Below, piece by piece: positions 55,300 through 64,000 of a stretch of DNA of 64,000 bases. The position numbers were made by a program, and so were the translations under genes. This stretch comes from Phormidium ambiguum IAM M-71 (GTDB taxonomy: Bacteria > Cyanobacteriota > Cyanobacteriia > Cyanobacteriales > Aerosakkonemataceae): positions 261,303-325,302 of the forward strand of contig NZ_MRCE01000002.1 in the NCBI RefSeq assembly GCF_001904725.1, given 5' to 3'. Position 1 is the stretch's first letter. Every line of letters begins with the position of its first letter. A model generated the notes under the pieces. That model searched no databases. It was given only the letters and a program-made list of their open reading frames with translations, and was not told where the DNA came from.

Positions 55300-56100
55300 A
55301 TGACTCTCACACTCAAGAAAAAACTGAAAATCAATCAATCTCTTGTCCCCTGGTTAGATGTAATCGCCATTATTGCTTGGGGCATCTTACTATTAAGATA
55401 TTGGTTGACAGACAAACTCGCCTTATTGATTCACCCCGATTATTTTTGGTTAGTAATTTTTGGCGGTTTTGGGCTATTAGCGATCGGTGGTTGGAAAGCA
55501 TGGCTAATGCTCAAACCATATCTACAAAAAAGACCGAACTCTCGCAGAAATGTAATTTCTTCACAATCAGAACAGCATATTACTTTATTGCCTCCTGGTT
55601 TAAGTAGTCTCATCTTAATCACAGCAGCTATTTTAGGTTTTTTAATTTCGCCCCGAATTTTTACTAGCCAAGTTGCTCTCCAACGCGGAGTTACCGATAC
55701 TTTATTAATGACTCGCGCTCAACCCAGAGAATTTAAAATTGCCAAACGTCCCGAACAACGCAGTTTAATTGATTGGGTGAGAACTTTAAATGTTTATCCT
55801 GAACCAGACGCTTATACTGGACAAAAAGTAAATGTAGATGGATTTGTCATTCATTCCTCACAACTACCCGATAATTATCTGTTAATATCTCGATTTATAA
55901 TTACCTGCTGTGCCGCAGATGTCTATCCTGTAGGATTACCAGTTAAACTTACCTCATCTCGTAGCACCTTTGCTGCCGATACTTGGCTAAATGTACAAGG
56001 AGAAATGATCACAGAAACTCTATCAGGTAAACGTCAGTTAGTCATCAATGCTAGCGCCCTCACTCCGATTCCCGAACCAAAAAATCCTTACGATTATTAG
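55300..56100 (+). CDS. TIGR03943 family (YcgQ-like) membrane protein
   Basis: 266 residues. Two transmembrane segments at about 18-36 and 45-70, plus one at about 103-122, precede a soluble C-terminal domain (about 140-260). That domain has ITCCAADVYPVGLPV and a WLNVQGEM segment, as in TIGR03943/DUF1980 proteins. The paired Cys may bind metal. This family is almost always next to the UPF0718 permease, and the two are thought to act together in the envelope. It starts 76 bases after the permease. Mechanism unknown. Confidence 0.85.
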   Translation: MTLTLKKKLKINQSLVPWLDVIAIIAWGILLLRYWLTDKLALLIHPDYFWLVIFGGFGLLAIGGWKAWLMLKPYLQKRPNSRRNVISSQSEQHITLLPPGLSSLILITAAILGFLISPRIFTSQVALQRGVTDTLLMTRAQPREFKIAKRPEQRSLIDWVRTLNVYPEPDAYTGQKVNVDGFVIHSSQLPDNYLLISRFIITCCAADVYPVGLPVKLTSSRSTFAADTWLNVQGEMITETLSGKRQLVINASALTPIPEPKNPYDY

Positions 56101-56162
56101 TAATCAGTAATTTATCCCAAATTAACCAGCTAAGCCGAATTGTTCTCCATCACTAATTACCA

Positions 56163-57674
56163 ATGATCAATCGAACGATCAATCGCAAATCTATTCAATC
56201 CCTCGATCGCATTGCCATTACACTTATTGCCGGATTGACTGTAGTAATTGCAATTCTTCTATTTCAAGGCGATCATTCTGTCCCTCGCGTGCGAAGTTTC
56301 ACCTGGCAAGATAAACAAATTGGTGTAGAACATGACCGTTTTGCAATTACTTTTACTCGTCCAATGGATCGGGTTAGTGTAGAAACAAATTTGCAAATTA
56401 ATCCACCATTACCAGGCAAATTTAGTTGGGCAGGACGCAGATTAGTTTATACTTTAATTTCTCCAGCACCTTACGGGACTAATTATCAACTGAGTTTACA
56501 AAAGGCAACTGATAAATATAGTAACTCAGGAAAATCAGGTGCTATTCTTCAGCCATTTAATGCCCAGTTTCGCACGCGCGATCGCGCTTTCGCTTATATA
56601 GGTGTAGAAGGACAAAATTCAGGGCAATTAATGTTAGTTAATCTCAGCGCCCCTGAGCCAAAACCGATTGTTTTAACTCCACCAGATTTAGTAGTTTCAG
56701 ACTTTAAAGCTTATCCCCAAGGCGATCGCATTTTGTTTCTCGCTAACGATCGCAACTCCCAACGCCAAGGAGTCCTCCAACAAAAACTTTATGAAGTAAC
56801 AACTGGTATTCATACTAATCCTCCCGAACAACAATCTGTTTCTCAAGAACCAGCTGGTAAATTAAAATTAGTTTTAGATAATAAAGATTATCAAATATTG
56901 AAATTTGATTTATCCTCTGATGGCAAAACTATCGTTACCCAAAGAGTAAGTCGGAGTAATCCAGGTGATTTTGGCATCTGGACTTTACAACCTAATTCTT
57001 CCCCAAAACCTCTACAAGGACAGCCTGGAGGCGACTTTTTAATTACTCCAGACAGCCAAGCTTTAGCCATTACTCAAGGAGAAGGATTAGCGATCGTTCC
57101 CATAGCAGGTTCCCAAGATCAGCCATTAGATTTTTTGCCTAAGTATGGCACAATTTTGGCTTTTTCTAGAGATGGCTTAGCTGCGGCTACAGTAAAATTT
57201 AATCAAGACTTTACGCGATCGCTATTTCTCGTTAACACCCAAGGAACAGAAAAAGAAATAGCCCGCATTAATGGTTCAATTGTTGATGCTGAATTTGACC
57301 CCATAGGCGAAACACTCTATTGTTTATTTACCAAACTTGTCGCTGGAGAACAATATCAAGAACAGCCATATATTGTCGCCATCAACCTCAAAACTGGAGA
57401 AACCAAAAAACTCTTAGAATTCTCTCCTAATCAACGACAAGTACAAATGAATTTATCACCTGATGGTATTGGCTTATTGTTCGATCAACCATTAATCACA
57501 CCTCAACCCGCAGCCGGAATTTCTGATGCAGTACGCACAGATGATAATGCAGCCATTGTTACTAGTCGCTTGTGGTTATTACCAATTTCTTCAATTAGTA
57601 CCACCGACGAATCAAATGTTCCCAAACCGGAAGAACTCCCTATTACAGGAGTTCGCCCTGTCTGGCTACCGTAA
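56163..57674 (+). CDS. Membrane-anchored Ig-like and beta-propeller protein
   Basis: 503 residues. One N-terminal membrane segment (about 18-36) anchors an extracytoplasmic part. That part has an Ig-like domain of the SbsA/Big_5 type (about 45-135, HDRFAITFTRPMD and GRRLVYTLISPAPYGTNY) and a WD40/TolB-like beta-propeller (about 150-500, repeated DG and P/S-Pro-DG turns). No catalytic motif is seen. It lies 62 bases after the TIGR03943 gene and probably belongs to the same transcript. A role in the envelope with the permease pair is inferred. Confidence 0.75.
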   Translation: MINRTINRKSIQSLDRIAITLIAGLTVVIAILLFQGDHSVPRVRSFTWQDKQIGVEHDRFAITFTRPMDRVSVETNLQINPPLPGKFSWAGRRLVYTLISPAPYGTNYQLSLQKATDKYSNSGKSGAILQPFNAQFRTRDRAFAYIGVEGQNSGQLMLVNLSAPEPKPIVLTPPDLVVSDFKAYPQGDRILFLANDRNSQRQGVLQQKLYEVTTGIHTNPPEQQSVSQEPAGKLKLVLDNKDYQILKFDLSSDGKTIVTQRVSRSNPGDFGIWTLQPNSSPKPLQGQPGGDFLITPDSQALAITQGEGLAIVPIAGSQDQPLDFLPKYGTILAFSRDGLAAATVKFNQDFTRSLFLVNTQGTEKEIARINGSIVDAEFDPIGETLYCLFTKLVAGEQYQEQPYIVAINLKTGETKKLLEFSPNQRQVQMNLSPDGIGLLFDQPLITPQPAAGISDAVRTDDNAAIVTSRLWLLPISSISTTDESNVPKPEELPITGVRPVWLP

Positions 57675-57722
57675 GGAATTTATATACATTGTTGCGCTGT
57701 CTTTCCTAAATGCAACAATGTA

Positions 57723-57862
57723 ATACCAATTCTCTATGAAGATGCTCTTTATTACACCCCCCTCTAGTCCCCCCTTGCTATAGGCTAACGCCTTCCCGCA
57801 GGGTAGGGGGGACGGCGTTAGCCGGGGGGTAAATATATTGCAGTTTCATACAGAGATGGTAT
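57723..57862. mobile_element. MITE-like nonautonomous element
   Basis: A 140-base segment bounded by imperfect inverted termini (ATACCAATTCTCTATGAA at the left; the complement of the right end reads ATACCATCTCTGTATGAA). Inside is a perfect GGCTAACGCC/GGCGTTAGCC stem (57783-57792 and 57814-57823) flanked by C-runs and G-runs. It has no coding capacity. The shape fits a miniature inverted-repeat element or a folded dispersed repeat. No clear target-site duplication longer than 2 bases was seen. Confidence 0.5.
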
Positions 57863-57976
57863 AAGGTTTGAACGCATTATAATTACATAAATCTTGATAT
57901 TTTTTATATTTAAGAAGCCTTATCTTAAATATCTATTAGACCTCTCTAGCAATTAAAGTTGCCTTGTCTGAAACCT

Positions 57977-58008
57977 TTGTAGAGACGTTGTATTCAACAT
58001 CTCTACAA
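57977..58008. repeat. Dispersed palindrome copy 2
   Basis: TTGTAGAGACGTTG (57977-57990) and CAACATCTCTACAA (57995-58008), with one mismatched pair and a 4-base loop. It matches the copy at 43727-43758, so this is a repeat family scattered in the genome. Confidence 0.75.
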
Positions 58009-58184
58009 TATTTTTTGGAGATATCTATCCCACGTATACAAAATTTGTTTGATAAATAATTTTAACTTTGATTATTACATTAATAATGTTTCACCAAATT
58101 ACCTTTCTATACCTATTAATATGGATATATAAAGATCGGACAGAAAATTAGCCATCCGCTTAGAGAATAAATATAACAAAGAAA

Positions 58185-61100
58185 ATGAGTACTATGCTCG
58201 CCAATTACAATTTACTAGAAATCCTTTATGAAGGCGCAACCACCTGTGTTTACCGAGCTAAAACATCTAAAAAAGATTTAGGAGAAACTTCTGTCATTAT
58301 TAAAACACTGAAAGTTGAGTACCCTACAATTGACCAGCTTAATCGCTTAAAACATGAATATCAAATTCTGCAAAGCTTAGAAATTAAAGAAATTTTTAAG
58401 CCAATAGCTCTAGAAAAATATCGTAATGGATTAGCCTTAATTTTACCTGATTTTGATGGCCAACCATTAGTTAAAGCGATCGCCAACCAACCATTAAATT
58501 TAAACAATTTTTTACAAATTGCCATTCATTTAGCGGAAATTTTAGCACAGCTGCATCAACAAAATATTATTCACAAAGATATTAAATCTCACAACATTCT
58601 AGTTAATGAAAAAACAGGTGAAGTTAGGTTAATTGATTTTGGTATTTCTAGCCGTTTATCAAGAGAAAAGTCTCCAATTAGTTCCATTAATCTTCTTGAA
58701 GGAACTCTTTCTTATATATCTCCAGAACAAACGGGAAGAATGAATCGATCGATCGATTACCGCACCGATTTTTATTCTTTAGGAGTGACTTTCTATGAAA
58801 TGTTAACTGGACAATTACCGTTTCCCGCAACCGACACTTTAGAAATCATTCATTGTCACATTGCTAAAACACCAATCCCACCTCATATTGTCGATTCCAA
58901 TATTCCCGAAGTAGTCTCGGATATTGTCATGAAATTAATGGCTAAAACCGCAGAAAATCGTTATCAAAGTGCGTTAGGACTGAAAGCAGACTTAGAAATT
59001 TGTCTCCAGATGTGGCAAAGTTTTGGTCAAATTTCTCCGTTCAAAATAGGAGAATTCGATTTATTTAGCCAATTTTCGATTCCAGAAAAGTTGTATGGAC
59101 GCGATCGAGAAGTTGATTTGTTAATGAATACTTTCGATCGCGTCAGTACAGGCAACACTGAAGTTATGATGGTTAAAGGCTACTCTGGTATTGGAAAATC
59201 ATCATTAGTTAATGAAATTCGTAAACCGATAGTTGGTGCGCGAGGATACTTTATTTCTGGTAAATTCGATCAATTTCAACGCAATATTCCTTACTCGGCA
59301 ATTGTTACAGCTTTTCAATCATTAATTAGACAACTCCTAACAGAAAATGAAACCCAACTAACGCAATGGCGAAACAAACTTTTAGCAGTTTTGGGCAACA
59401 ATGCTCAAGTTATTATCGATGTGATTCCAGATGTCGAATTAATTATTGGTAAGCAACCTGCTGCACCGGAATTAGCGCCTACAGAAGCACAAAATCGATT
59501 TAACTTTGTCTTTCAAAACTTTATCCGTGTTTTCTGTTCACCAGATCATCCTTTAGTACTGTTTCTTGATGATTTACAATGGGCTGATTCTGCTACGTTG
59601 AAGTTATTAGAAGTAATCTTAACCGATCCAGAAACGGGCTACTTACTTTTAATTGGCGCGTATCGAGATAATGAAGTTAGTACTAGTCATCCTTTAACAA
59701 TTACAATTGATTCCCTACGTTATAAAAATATTGAAATTCATGAAATTACTTTAGCAAATTTAGCTTTAGCCGATCTTAGAAATCTGATTGCTGATACGCT
59801 GCATAGTGATATAAATTCTGTCCAATCATTAGCCGATTTGATTCTTCGTAAAACATCAGGAAATCCGTTTTTTACTAATCTATTTTTAAAGACTTTATAT
59901 CAGGATAAATTGTTAAGTTTTGATATATCACACCACAGTAAAGCTTGTTGGCAATGGGATATTAACCAAATAGAAGCGATCGATATTACAGATAATGTTG
60001 TCGAATTAACGATCCAAAAGTTGCGAAAATTACCCGAATCTACGCAACAAGTCTTGCAGTTAGCAGCTTGTGTAGGTAACTCTTTTGATTTGCAAACTCT
60101 GGCAACTATTTATAAGCGATCGCTATTAGATACTTACGATCTTCTGTTACCTGCAATTGAAGAAAACTTAGTGTTACCAAACTCTGAATTAAAGTTTTTT
60201 ACAGAAGATCGGATTGATATCTATTTACTCAGCTTAAAATCTAAGTTTCTCCATGACCGAGTACAACAAGCGGCTTATGCGTTGATTGATGATAATGCTA
60301 AACAAATTACTCATCTACAAATAGGTCGGTTACTCCGGCAAAATATATCATTACAAACATCGCCAGAAAAGATATTTGAAATCGTCGATCATCTTAATAT
60401 CGGAATTACCTTAGTTAAAGAAGAATCCGAGAGAATTAAAATTGCTCAATTGAATTTAATTGCCGGACAAAAAGCTAAAGCAGCCGCAGCGTATGTAGCA
60501 GCGATCGCATATTTGCAAGTAGGTTTAAGCTTATTAACAGAAAATAGCTGGAACAATCAATACGAATTAACATTAGCATTACACACCGAAGCAGCAGAAG
60601 CAGCATTTCTCAATGGTGACTTTGAAGAAATGCAGAGATTAGTTGAAATAGTACAAAACTGTGCAAAAAGGCTATTGGACATCGTAAAAGTTTACCAAGT
60701 CCAGATTCAAGCTTATATGGGGCAAAACAAACTGCTGGAAGCATTGAACACGGGGTTGCAAGTGTTAAAGCAGTTGGGAATAGAGTTCCCCGACTCGCCA
60801 AACCCATCTGATATTGGGCAGGCTTTAGGAGAAACAGCGGCAATTTTAAGCGGAACGCGAAATGAGGAATTAATCGATCTCCCAAAAATGAGCGATCCTC
60901 ATCAATTAGCAACGATCGGGATTCTATCAAGTATATTTTCTGCTTGCTATTCAGCAATGCCCTCACTGGTACCCTTAATCGTGTGCAAACAGGTTAATTT
61001 ATCCGTTCAATATGGCAATGCTTCTGTATCTCCCGTTGCATACGGCGTATACAGTATTCTGATTTGTGGCATCTTGGGAGATATCGATCGGGGTTATGAA

Positions 61101-64000
61101 TTCGGTCAATTAGCGTTACGTCTAGTGGCAAAGTTGAATGCCAAAGAAATCGAAGCCAGGACGTGCCATTTGGTGTATGCTGCCGTTAAACATTGGAAAG
61201 AACACGCTAAGAATTCTTTAGAAGCTTTTCGATCTGCTTTCTCCAGTGGCGTGGAAACCGGAGATTTAGAATATGCTGGCTACGCCATCATGGTGTGGAG
61301 TCATTACTCGTTTTTTGTTGGCAAGGAACTAATCCAACTCGAACGCGAGATAGCGACTTACACAGATGCCGTTCATCAAATTAGCCACGAAACAGCCCTC
61401 AATAACACAAAAATTTGTTGGCAAGCCGTCTTAAATATGCTGGGAAGAAGCCAAAATCGATGCCAGTTGAAGGGGGAAGTTTACGACGAAGAGAAAATGC
61501 TGCCGCTTCATCAGCAAACTAACAACCAACTAGCAATTCATTACTTGCATTTACAAAAACTGGCACTGTGTTATGTGTTTGAAAATTACCCCGAAGCTTT
61601 GAAAACTATCCCTATAATTGAAAGTTCTTTCGGCGCATCTACAGGACAGCTAACGGTCGTCATCTTTTATTTTTATGATTCTTTAGTACGGTTAGGTCTA
61701 TATTCCGCCGCTTCACAATCTGAACAACAAGATATTCTTGACAAAGTACAAACTAATCAAGAAAAAATGCAGAAATGGGCGCATTATGCACCAATGAATC
61801 ATCTGCATAAATTCTATTTGGTAGAGGCAGAAAGAAATCGAGTTTTAGGGGAAAAGATAGAAGCGATCGAGAATTACGACAAAGCGATCGCTCTCGCCAA
61901 AGAAAACGAGTATATCAATGAAGAAGCTTTGGCAAGTGAACTCGCTGCCAAATTCTATTTATCATGGGGAAAAGAAGCGATCGCGCAACTTTATTTCCAA
62001 AAAGCTCACTACGCTTACCAAGTTTGGGGCGCTCAAGCTAAAGTTGAGCATTTAGAAACCAAATATCCTCAATTTTTAGTAACTTCCGTTAAGAGTGGCA
62101 CAAATATAAAAAATCCCCAAATCACAACGCATCATTCAGAACATGATAAAAACTTAGATTTAGCCACAGTTATGAAAGCAGCGCAAGCTCTTTCCGGTGA
62201 AATTATTTTAAACAACTTGCTGACAAGTTTGATGCAGATTTTACTGGAAAATGCTGGAGCAGAAACAGGAGTATTAATTCTGGAAAAAAATGAGCAATTA
62301 TTCATTGAAGCAACGGGTAATGTTAATCAAAATATTATCACTGTTCAACAATCAATTCCTGTGGCAACAAATCAATTTTTACCATTGTCTATAATTAATT
62401 ACGTTAGACAAACACAGGAAAATATAGTTCTTAGTGATGCCACACGCGAGGGAATTTTTACAACCGACAATTATATTGTTAATCAACAACCGAAATCTGT
62501 TTTATGTACGCCGATCGTTCATCAAGGTAAATTAATTGGTATTCTTTATTTGGAAAACAATTTAACGACAGGTGCTTTTAACACAGAGCGAGTAGAAGTT
62601 TTACAACTTCTATCTTCTCAGGCGGCAATCTCAATTGAAAATGCCCGTCTTTATCAAGATTTAGCAACTGCTAATACTGACTTGAAACAATCTCACGAAC
62701 AGTTAGAAGATTATAGTAAAACGCTAGAATTAAAAGTAGAAGAACGAACCTTACAGCTTAAACAAGAAGTACGCGATCGCCAACGCGCCGAAGAAATAGC
62801 TCAATCTGCTAACCGCGCTAAAAGCGAATTTTTGGCAAATATGAGTCATGAACTGCGGACACCACTAAACGGCATTTTGGGATATACCCAGATTTGTCGT
62901 AAAGACCGAGAATTATCCGAGCAACAAAAAAATCGTATTGGAGTCATTCATCAATGTGGAGAACATTTATTAACGCTCATCAATGATATTTTAGATTTGT
63001 CTAAAATAGAAGCTCGTAAAATGGAACTGTATCCCAGAGAGTTTCATTTTGATGAATTTTTACAAAGTATTGTCGAGATTTGCAAAATTAAAGCTGAACA
63101 AAAAGGAATTTCCTTAATTTATGAGACATTATCTCCTTTACCCAAAGTCGTGCAAGCGGATGACAAAAGATTGCGCCAAGTGGTGTTGAATCTGTTGGGA
63201 AATGCGATTAAATTTACTGAAACGGGAGCGATCGCCTTTAAAGTAGGTTATCAAGACCAAAAAATTCGCTTTCAAGTCGAAGATTCAGGCGTGGGTATCG
63301 CCACCGATCAATTAAATGAAATTTTTCAACCATTTCAACAAGTAGGTGAAAATAGCCGTAAAACGGAAGGAACAGGATTAGGATTAGCCATCAGCGGTCA
63401 ACTGGTGGAAATGATGGGTGGAAAGCTTCAAGTAAAGAGTACTTTGGGTATAGGTAGCACTTTCTGGTTTGATTTAGACTTGCCAGAAACAACTTCCATA
63501 AAAAATACTCTGAATACTTTAACGCGCACAATTATTGGAGTTAAAGGCAAAAAGCCAAAAATTTTAGTGGTAGATGATAAACCAACTAATCGTGCTATCT
63601 TGGTCAATTTTTTAGAACCAATTGGATTTGATGTGCTAGATGCTATAGATGGTCAAGATGGGCTAAATAAAGCACAAGAGTTTCAACCTGATGCGATCTT
63701 GCTTGATTTAGTAATGCCGAATTTAGACGGTTTTGAAGCAACTCGTCGGCTGAGATTAATTCCTGCTTTAAAAGATGTTATTGTGATTGCTATTTCAGCT
63801 AGCGTTTTTGAATTCGATCAACAACAAAGTATTCAGGTTGGCTGCAATGATTTTCTCCCTAAACCAATTCGAGAGGAAGATCTTTTGCAAAAATTGCAAC
63901 AATATTTAAAGCTGGAATGGATTTATGAAAATAATAACGAAATAAGGGAATTATTAAAAGAGAAGGTAAACTCAGAAAATTCTGCCGTAAGTTCGGTTAA
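58185..64000 (+). CDS. Giant Ser/Thr kinase-ATPase-GAF-histidine kinase-receiver, 3' end outside window
   Basis: At least 1938 codons, open to the window edge. A Ser/Thr kinase (about 8-270; HKDIKSHN loop, DFG in LIDFGIS) is followed by an AAA-type ATPase with P-loop GYSGIGKSS (about 305-560). A long helical region (about 590-1310) and a GAF domain (about 1340-1490) come next. The HisKA domain has H1555 (MSHELRTP), with HATPase_c (EDSGVGI, EGTGLGLA) and a receiver with acceptor D1841 (LLDLVMP). This is the known cyanobacterial trifunctional kinase layout. The ATG at 58185 is used; M4 at 58194 is an alternative. The last residues before the edge are past the receiver, so little is probably missing. 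Confidence 0.93.
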   Translation, partial: MSTMLANYNLLEILYEGATTCVYRAKTSKKDLGETSVIIKTLKVEYPTIDQLNRLKHEYQILQSLEIKEIFKPIALEKYRNGLALILPDFDGQPLVKAIANQPLNLNNFLQIAIHLAEILAQLHQQNIIHKDIKSHNILVNEKTGEVRLIDFGISSRLSREKSPISSINLLEGTLSYISPEQTGRMNRSIDYRTDFYSLGVTFYEMLTGQLPFPATDTLEIIHCHIAKTPIPPHIVDSNIPEVVSDIVMKLMAKTAENRYQSALGLKADLEICLQMWQSFGQISPFKIGEFDLFSQFSIPEKLYGRDREVDLLMNTFDRVSTGNTEVMMVKGYSGIGKSSLVNEIRKPIVGARGYFISGKFDQFQRNIPYSAIVTAFQSLIRQLLTENETQLTQWRNKLLAVLGNNAQVIIDVIPDVELIIGKQPAAPELAPTEAQNRFNFVFQNFIRVFCSPDHPLVLFLDDLQWADSATLKLLEVILTDPETGYLLLIGAYRDNEVSTSHPLTITIDSLRYKNIEIHEITLANLALADLRNLIADTLHSDINSVQSLADLILRKTSGNPFFTNLFLKTLYQDKLLSFDISHHSKACWQWDINQIEAIDITDNVVELTIQKLRKLPESTQQVLQLAACVGNSFDLQTLATIYKRSLLDTYDLLLPAIEENLVLPNSELKFFTEDRIDIYLLSLKSKFLHDRVQQAAYALIDDNAKQITHLQIGRLLRQNISLQTSPEKIFEIVDHLNIGITLVKEESERIKIAQLNLIAGQKAKAAAAYVAAIAYLQVGLSLLTENSWNNQYELTLALHTEAAEAAFLNGDFEEMQRLVEIVQNCAKRLLDIVKVYQVQIQAYMGQNKLLEALNTGLQVLKQLGIEFPDSPNPSDIGQALGETAAILSGTRNEELIDLPKMSDPHQLATIGILSSIFSACYSAMPSLVPLIVCKQVNLSVQYGNASVSPVAYGVYSILICGILGDIDRGYEFGQLALRLVAKLNAKEIEARTCHLVYAAVKHWKEHAKNSLEAFRSAFSSGVETGDLEYAGYAIMVWSHYSFFVGKELIQLEREIATYTDAVHQISHETALNNTKICWQAVLNMLGRSQNRCQLKGEVYDEEKMLPLHQQTNNQLAIHYLHLQKLALCYVFENYPEALKTIPIIESSFGASTGQLTVVIFYFYDSLVRLGLYSAASQSEQQDILDKVQTNQEKMQKWAHYAPMNHLHKFYLVEAERNRVLGEKIEAIENYDKAIALAKENEYINEEALASELAAKFYLSWGKEAIAQLYFQKAHYAYQVWGAQAKVEHLETKYPQFLVTSVKSGTNIKNPQITTHHSEHDKNLDLATVMKAAQALSGEIILNNLLTSLMQILLENAGAETGVLILEKNEQLFIEATGNVNQNIITVQQSIPVATNQFLPLSIINYVRQTQENIVLSDATREGIFTTDNYIVNQQPKSVLCTPIVHQGKLIGILYLENNLTTGAFNTERVEVLQLLSSQAAISIENARLYQDLATANTDLKQSHEQLEDYSKTLELKVEERTLQLKQEVRDRQRAEEIAQSANRAKSEFLANMSHELRTPLNGILGYTQICRKDRELSEQQKNRIGVIHQCGEHLLTLINDILDLSKIEARKMELYPREFHFDEFLQSIVEICKIKAEQKGISLIYETLSPLPKVVQADDKRLRQVVLNLLGNAIKFTETGAIAFKVGYQDQKIRFQVEDSGVGIATDQLNEIFQPFQQVGENSRKTEGTGLGLAISGQLVEMMGGKLQVKSTLGIGSTFWFDLDLPETTSIKNTLNTLTRTIIGVKGKKPKILVVDDKPTNRAILVNFLEPIGFDVLDAIDGQDGLNKAQEFQPDAILLDLVMPNLDGFEATRRLRLIPALKDVIVIAISASVFEFDQQQSIQVGCNDFLPKPIREEDLLQKLQQYLKLEWIYENNNEIRELLKEKVNSENSAVSSV

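Larger units (their letters stand above)
57675..58184. other. Repeat-rich intergenic region
   Basis: 510 bases with no coding frame. It contains the MITE-like element at 57723-57862 and the dispersed palindrome at 57977-58008. The rest is AT-rich, with no clear promoter found for the giant kinase gene. Confidence 0.6.

Noticed and set aside
60610-60966. A 118-codon minus-strand frame
   Set aside because: Antisense to the giant kinase gene, whose frame is continuous and conserved-looking here.
1-64000. CRISPR array, tRNA, prophage or transposase genes
   Set aside because: No spaced identical repeats, tRNA cloverleaf signature, integrase or transposase motif was found on reading.

Overview
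The window looks like chromosomal DNA of a filamentous-type cyanobacterium. The cyanobacterial HIP1 octamer GCGATCGC recurs (for example at 2431 and 3493). There is a cytochrome c6, a sucrose synthase, a CbbY-type phosphatase, DUF4912 proteins and a bilin-type GAF domain, and base composition is AT-rich. No tRNA, rRNA, phage, transposase gene or CRISPR array was seen. The genus cannot be fixed from the sequence alone.

Layout. 1-660: a minus-strand structured RNA candidate with an intrinsic terminator, then short repeats. 662-4140: an M16 peptidase pair (one active, one lacking the zinc motif) and a secreted peptidoglycan-binding protein. 4422-7941: a membrane protein with a Pro/Gln-rich tail, a cryptic frameshifted minus-strand frame, a metallophosphoesterase, a pentapeptide-repeat/TPR protein and a small protein. 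7938-25521: eight consecutive minus-strand signalling genes (hybrid histidine kinases, receivers, a diguanylate cyclase and a class III adenylyl cyclase) with gaps from -8 to 83 bases. 25678-33079: an AlkA-like glycosylase, a DUF4342-like protein, a PstS-like/transmembrane/six-DUF4912 protein, a DUF937-like protein, cytochrome c6 and a fibrillin-like protein. 33395-38911: sucrose synthase and a GH65 phosphorylase fused to beta-phosphoglucomutase. 39249-43721: a GT4 glycosyltransferase, a PhyH oxygenase, an aldo/keto reductase and a DegT aminotransferase, likely a glycan or sugar-modification locus. 43769-45774: CbbY-like phosphatase, QueD and a frameshifted TenA. 45771-53167: a PAS/GAF/GGDEF protein and three paralogues sharing one CBS-like sensor with different outputs (a decayed kinase, an intact kinase and a GGDEF). 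54183-57674: UPF0718 permease, TIGR03943 protein and an Ig-like/propeller protein. 58185-64000: a very large Ser/Thr kinase-ATPase-histidine kinase that runs off the window end.

How the genes may work together. About 30 kb of the window is signal transduction. In the 17.6-kb cluster nearly every protein starts with a receiver domain, no protein carries a DNA-binding output, and no canonical Hpt protein is visible. The only recognisable outputs are enzymes making c-di-GMP and cAMP, so phosphotransfer probably feeds second messengers. Four hybrid kinases share an uncharacterised helical C-terminal tail. One has a cyanobacteriochrome-like GAF in which the bilin-binding Cys is kept but the following His is Tyr.

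Carbohydrate genes form a second theme: sucrose cleavage to UDP-glucose, disaccharide phosphorolysis channelled to glucose 6-phosphate, and a downstream glycan-type set.
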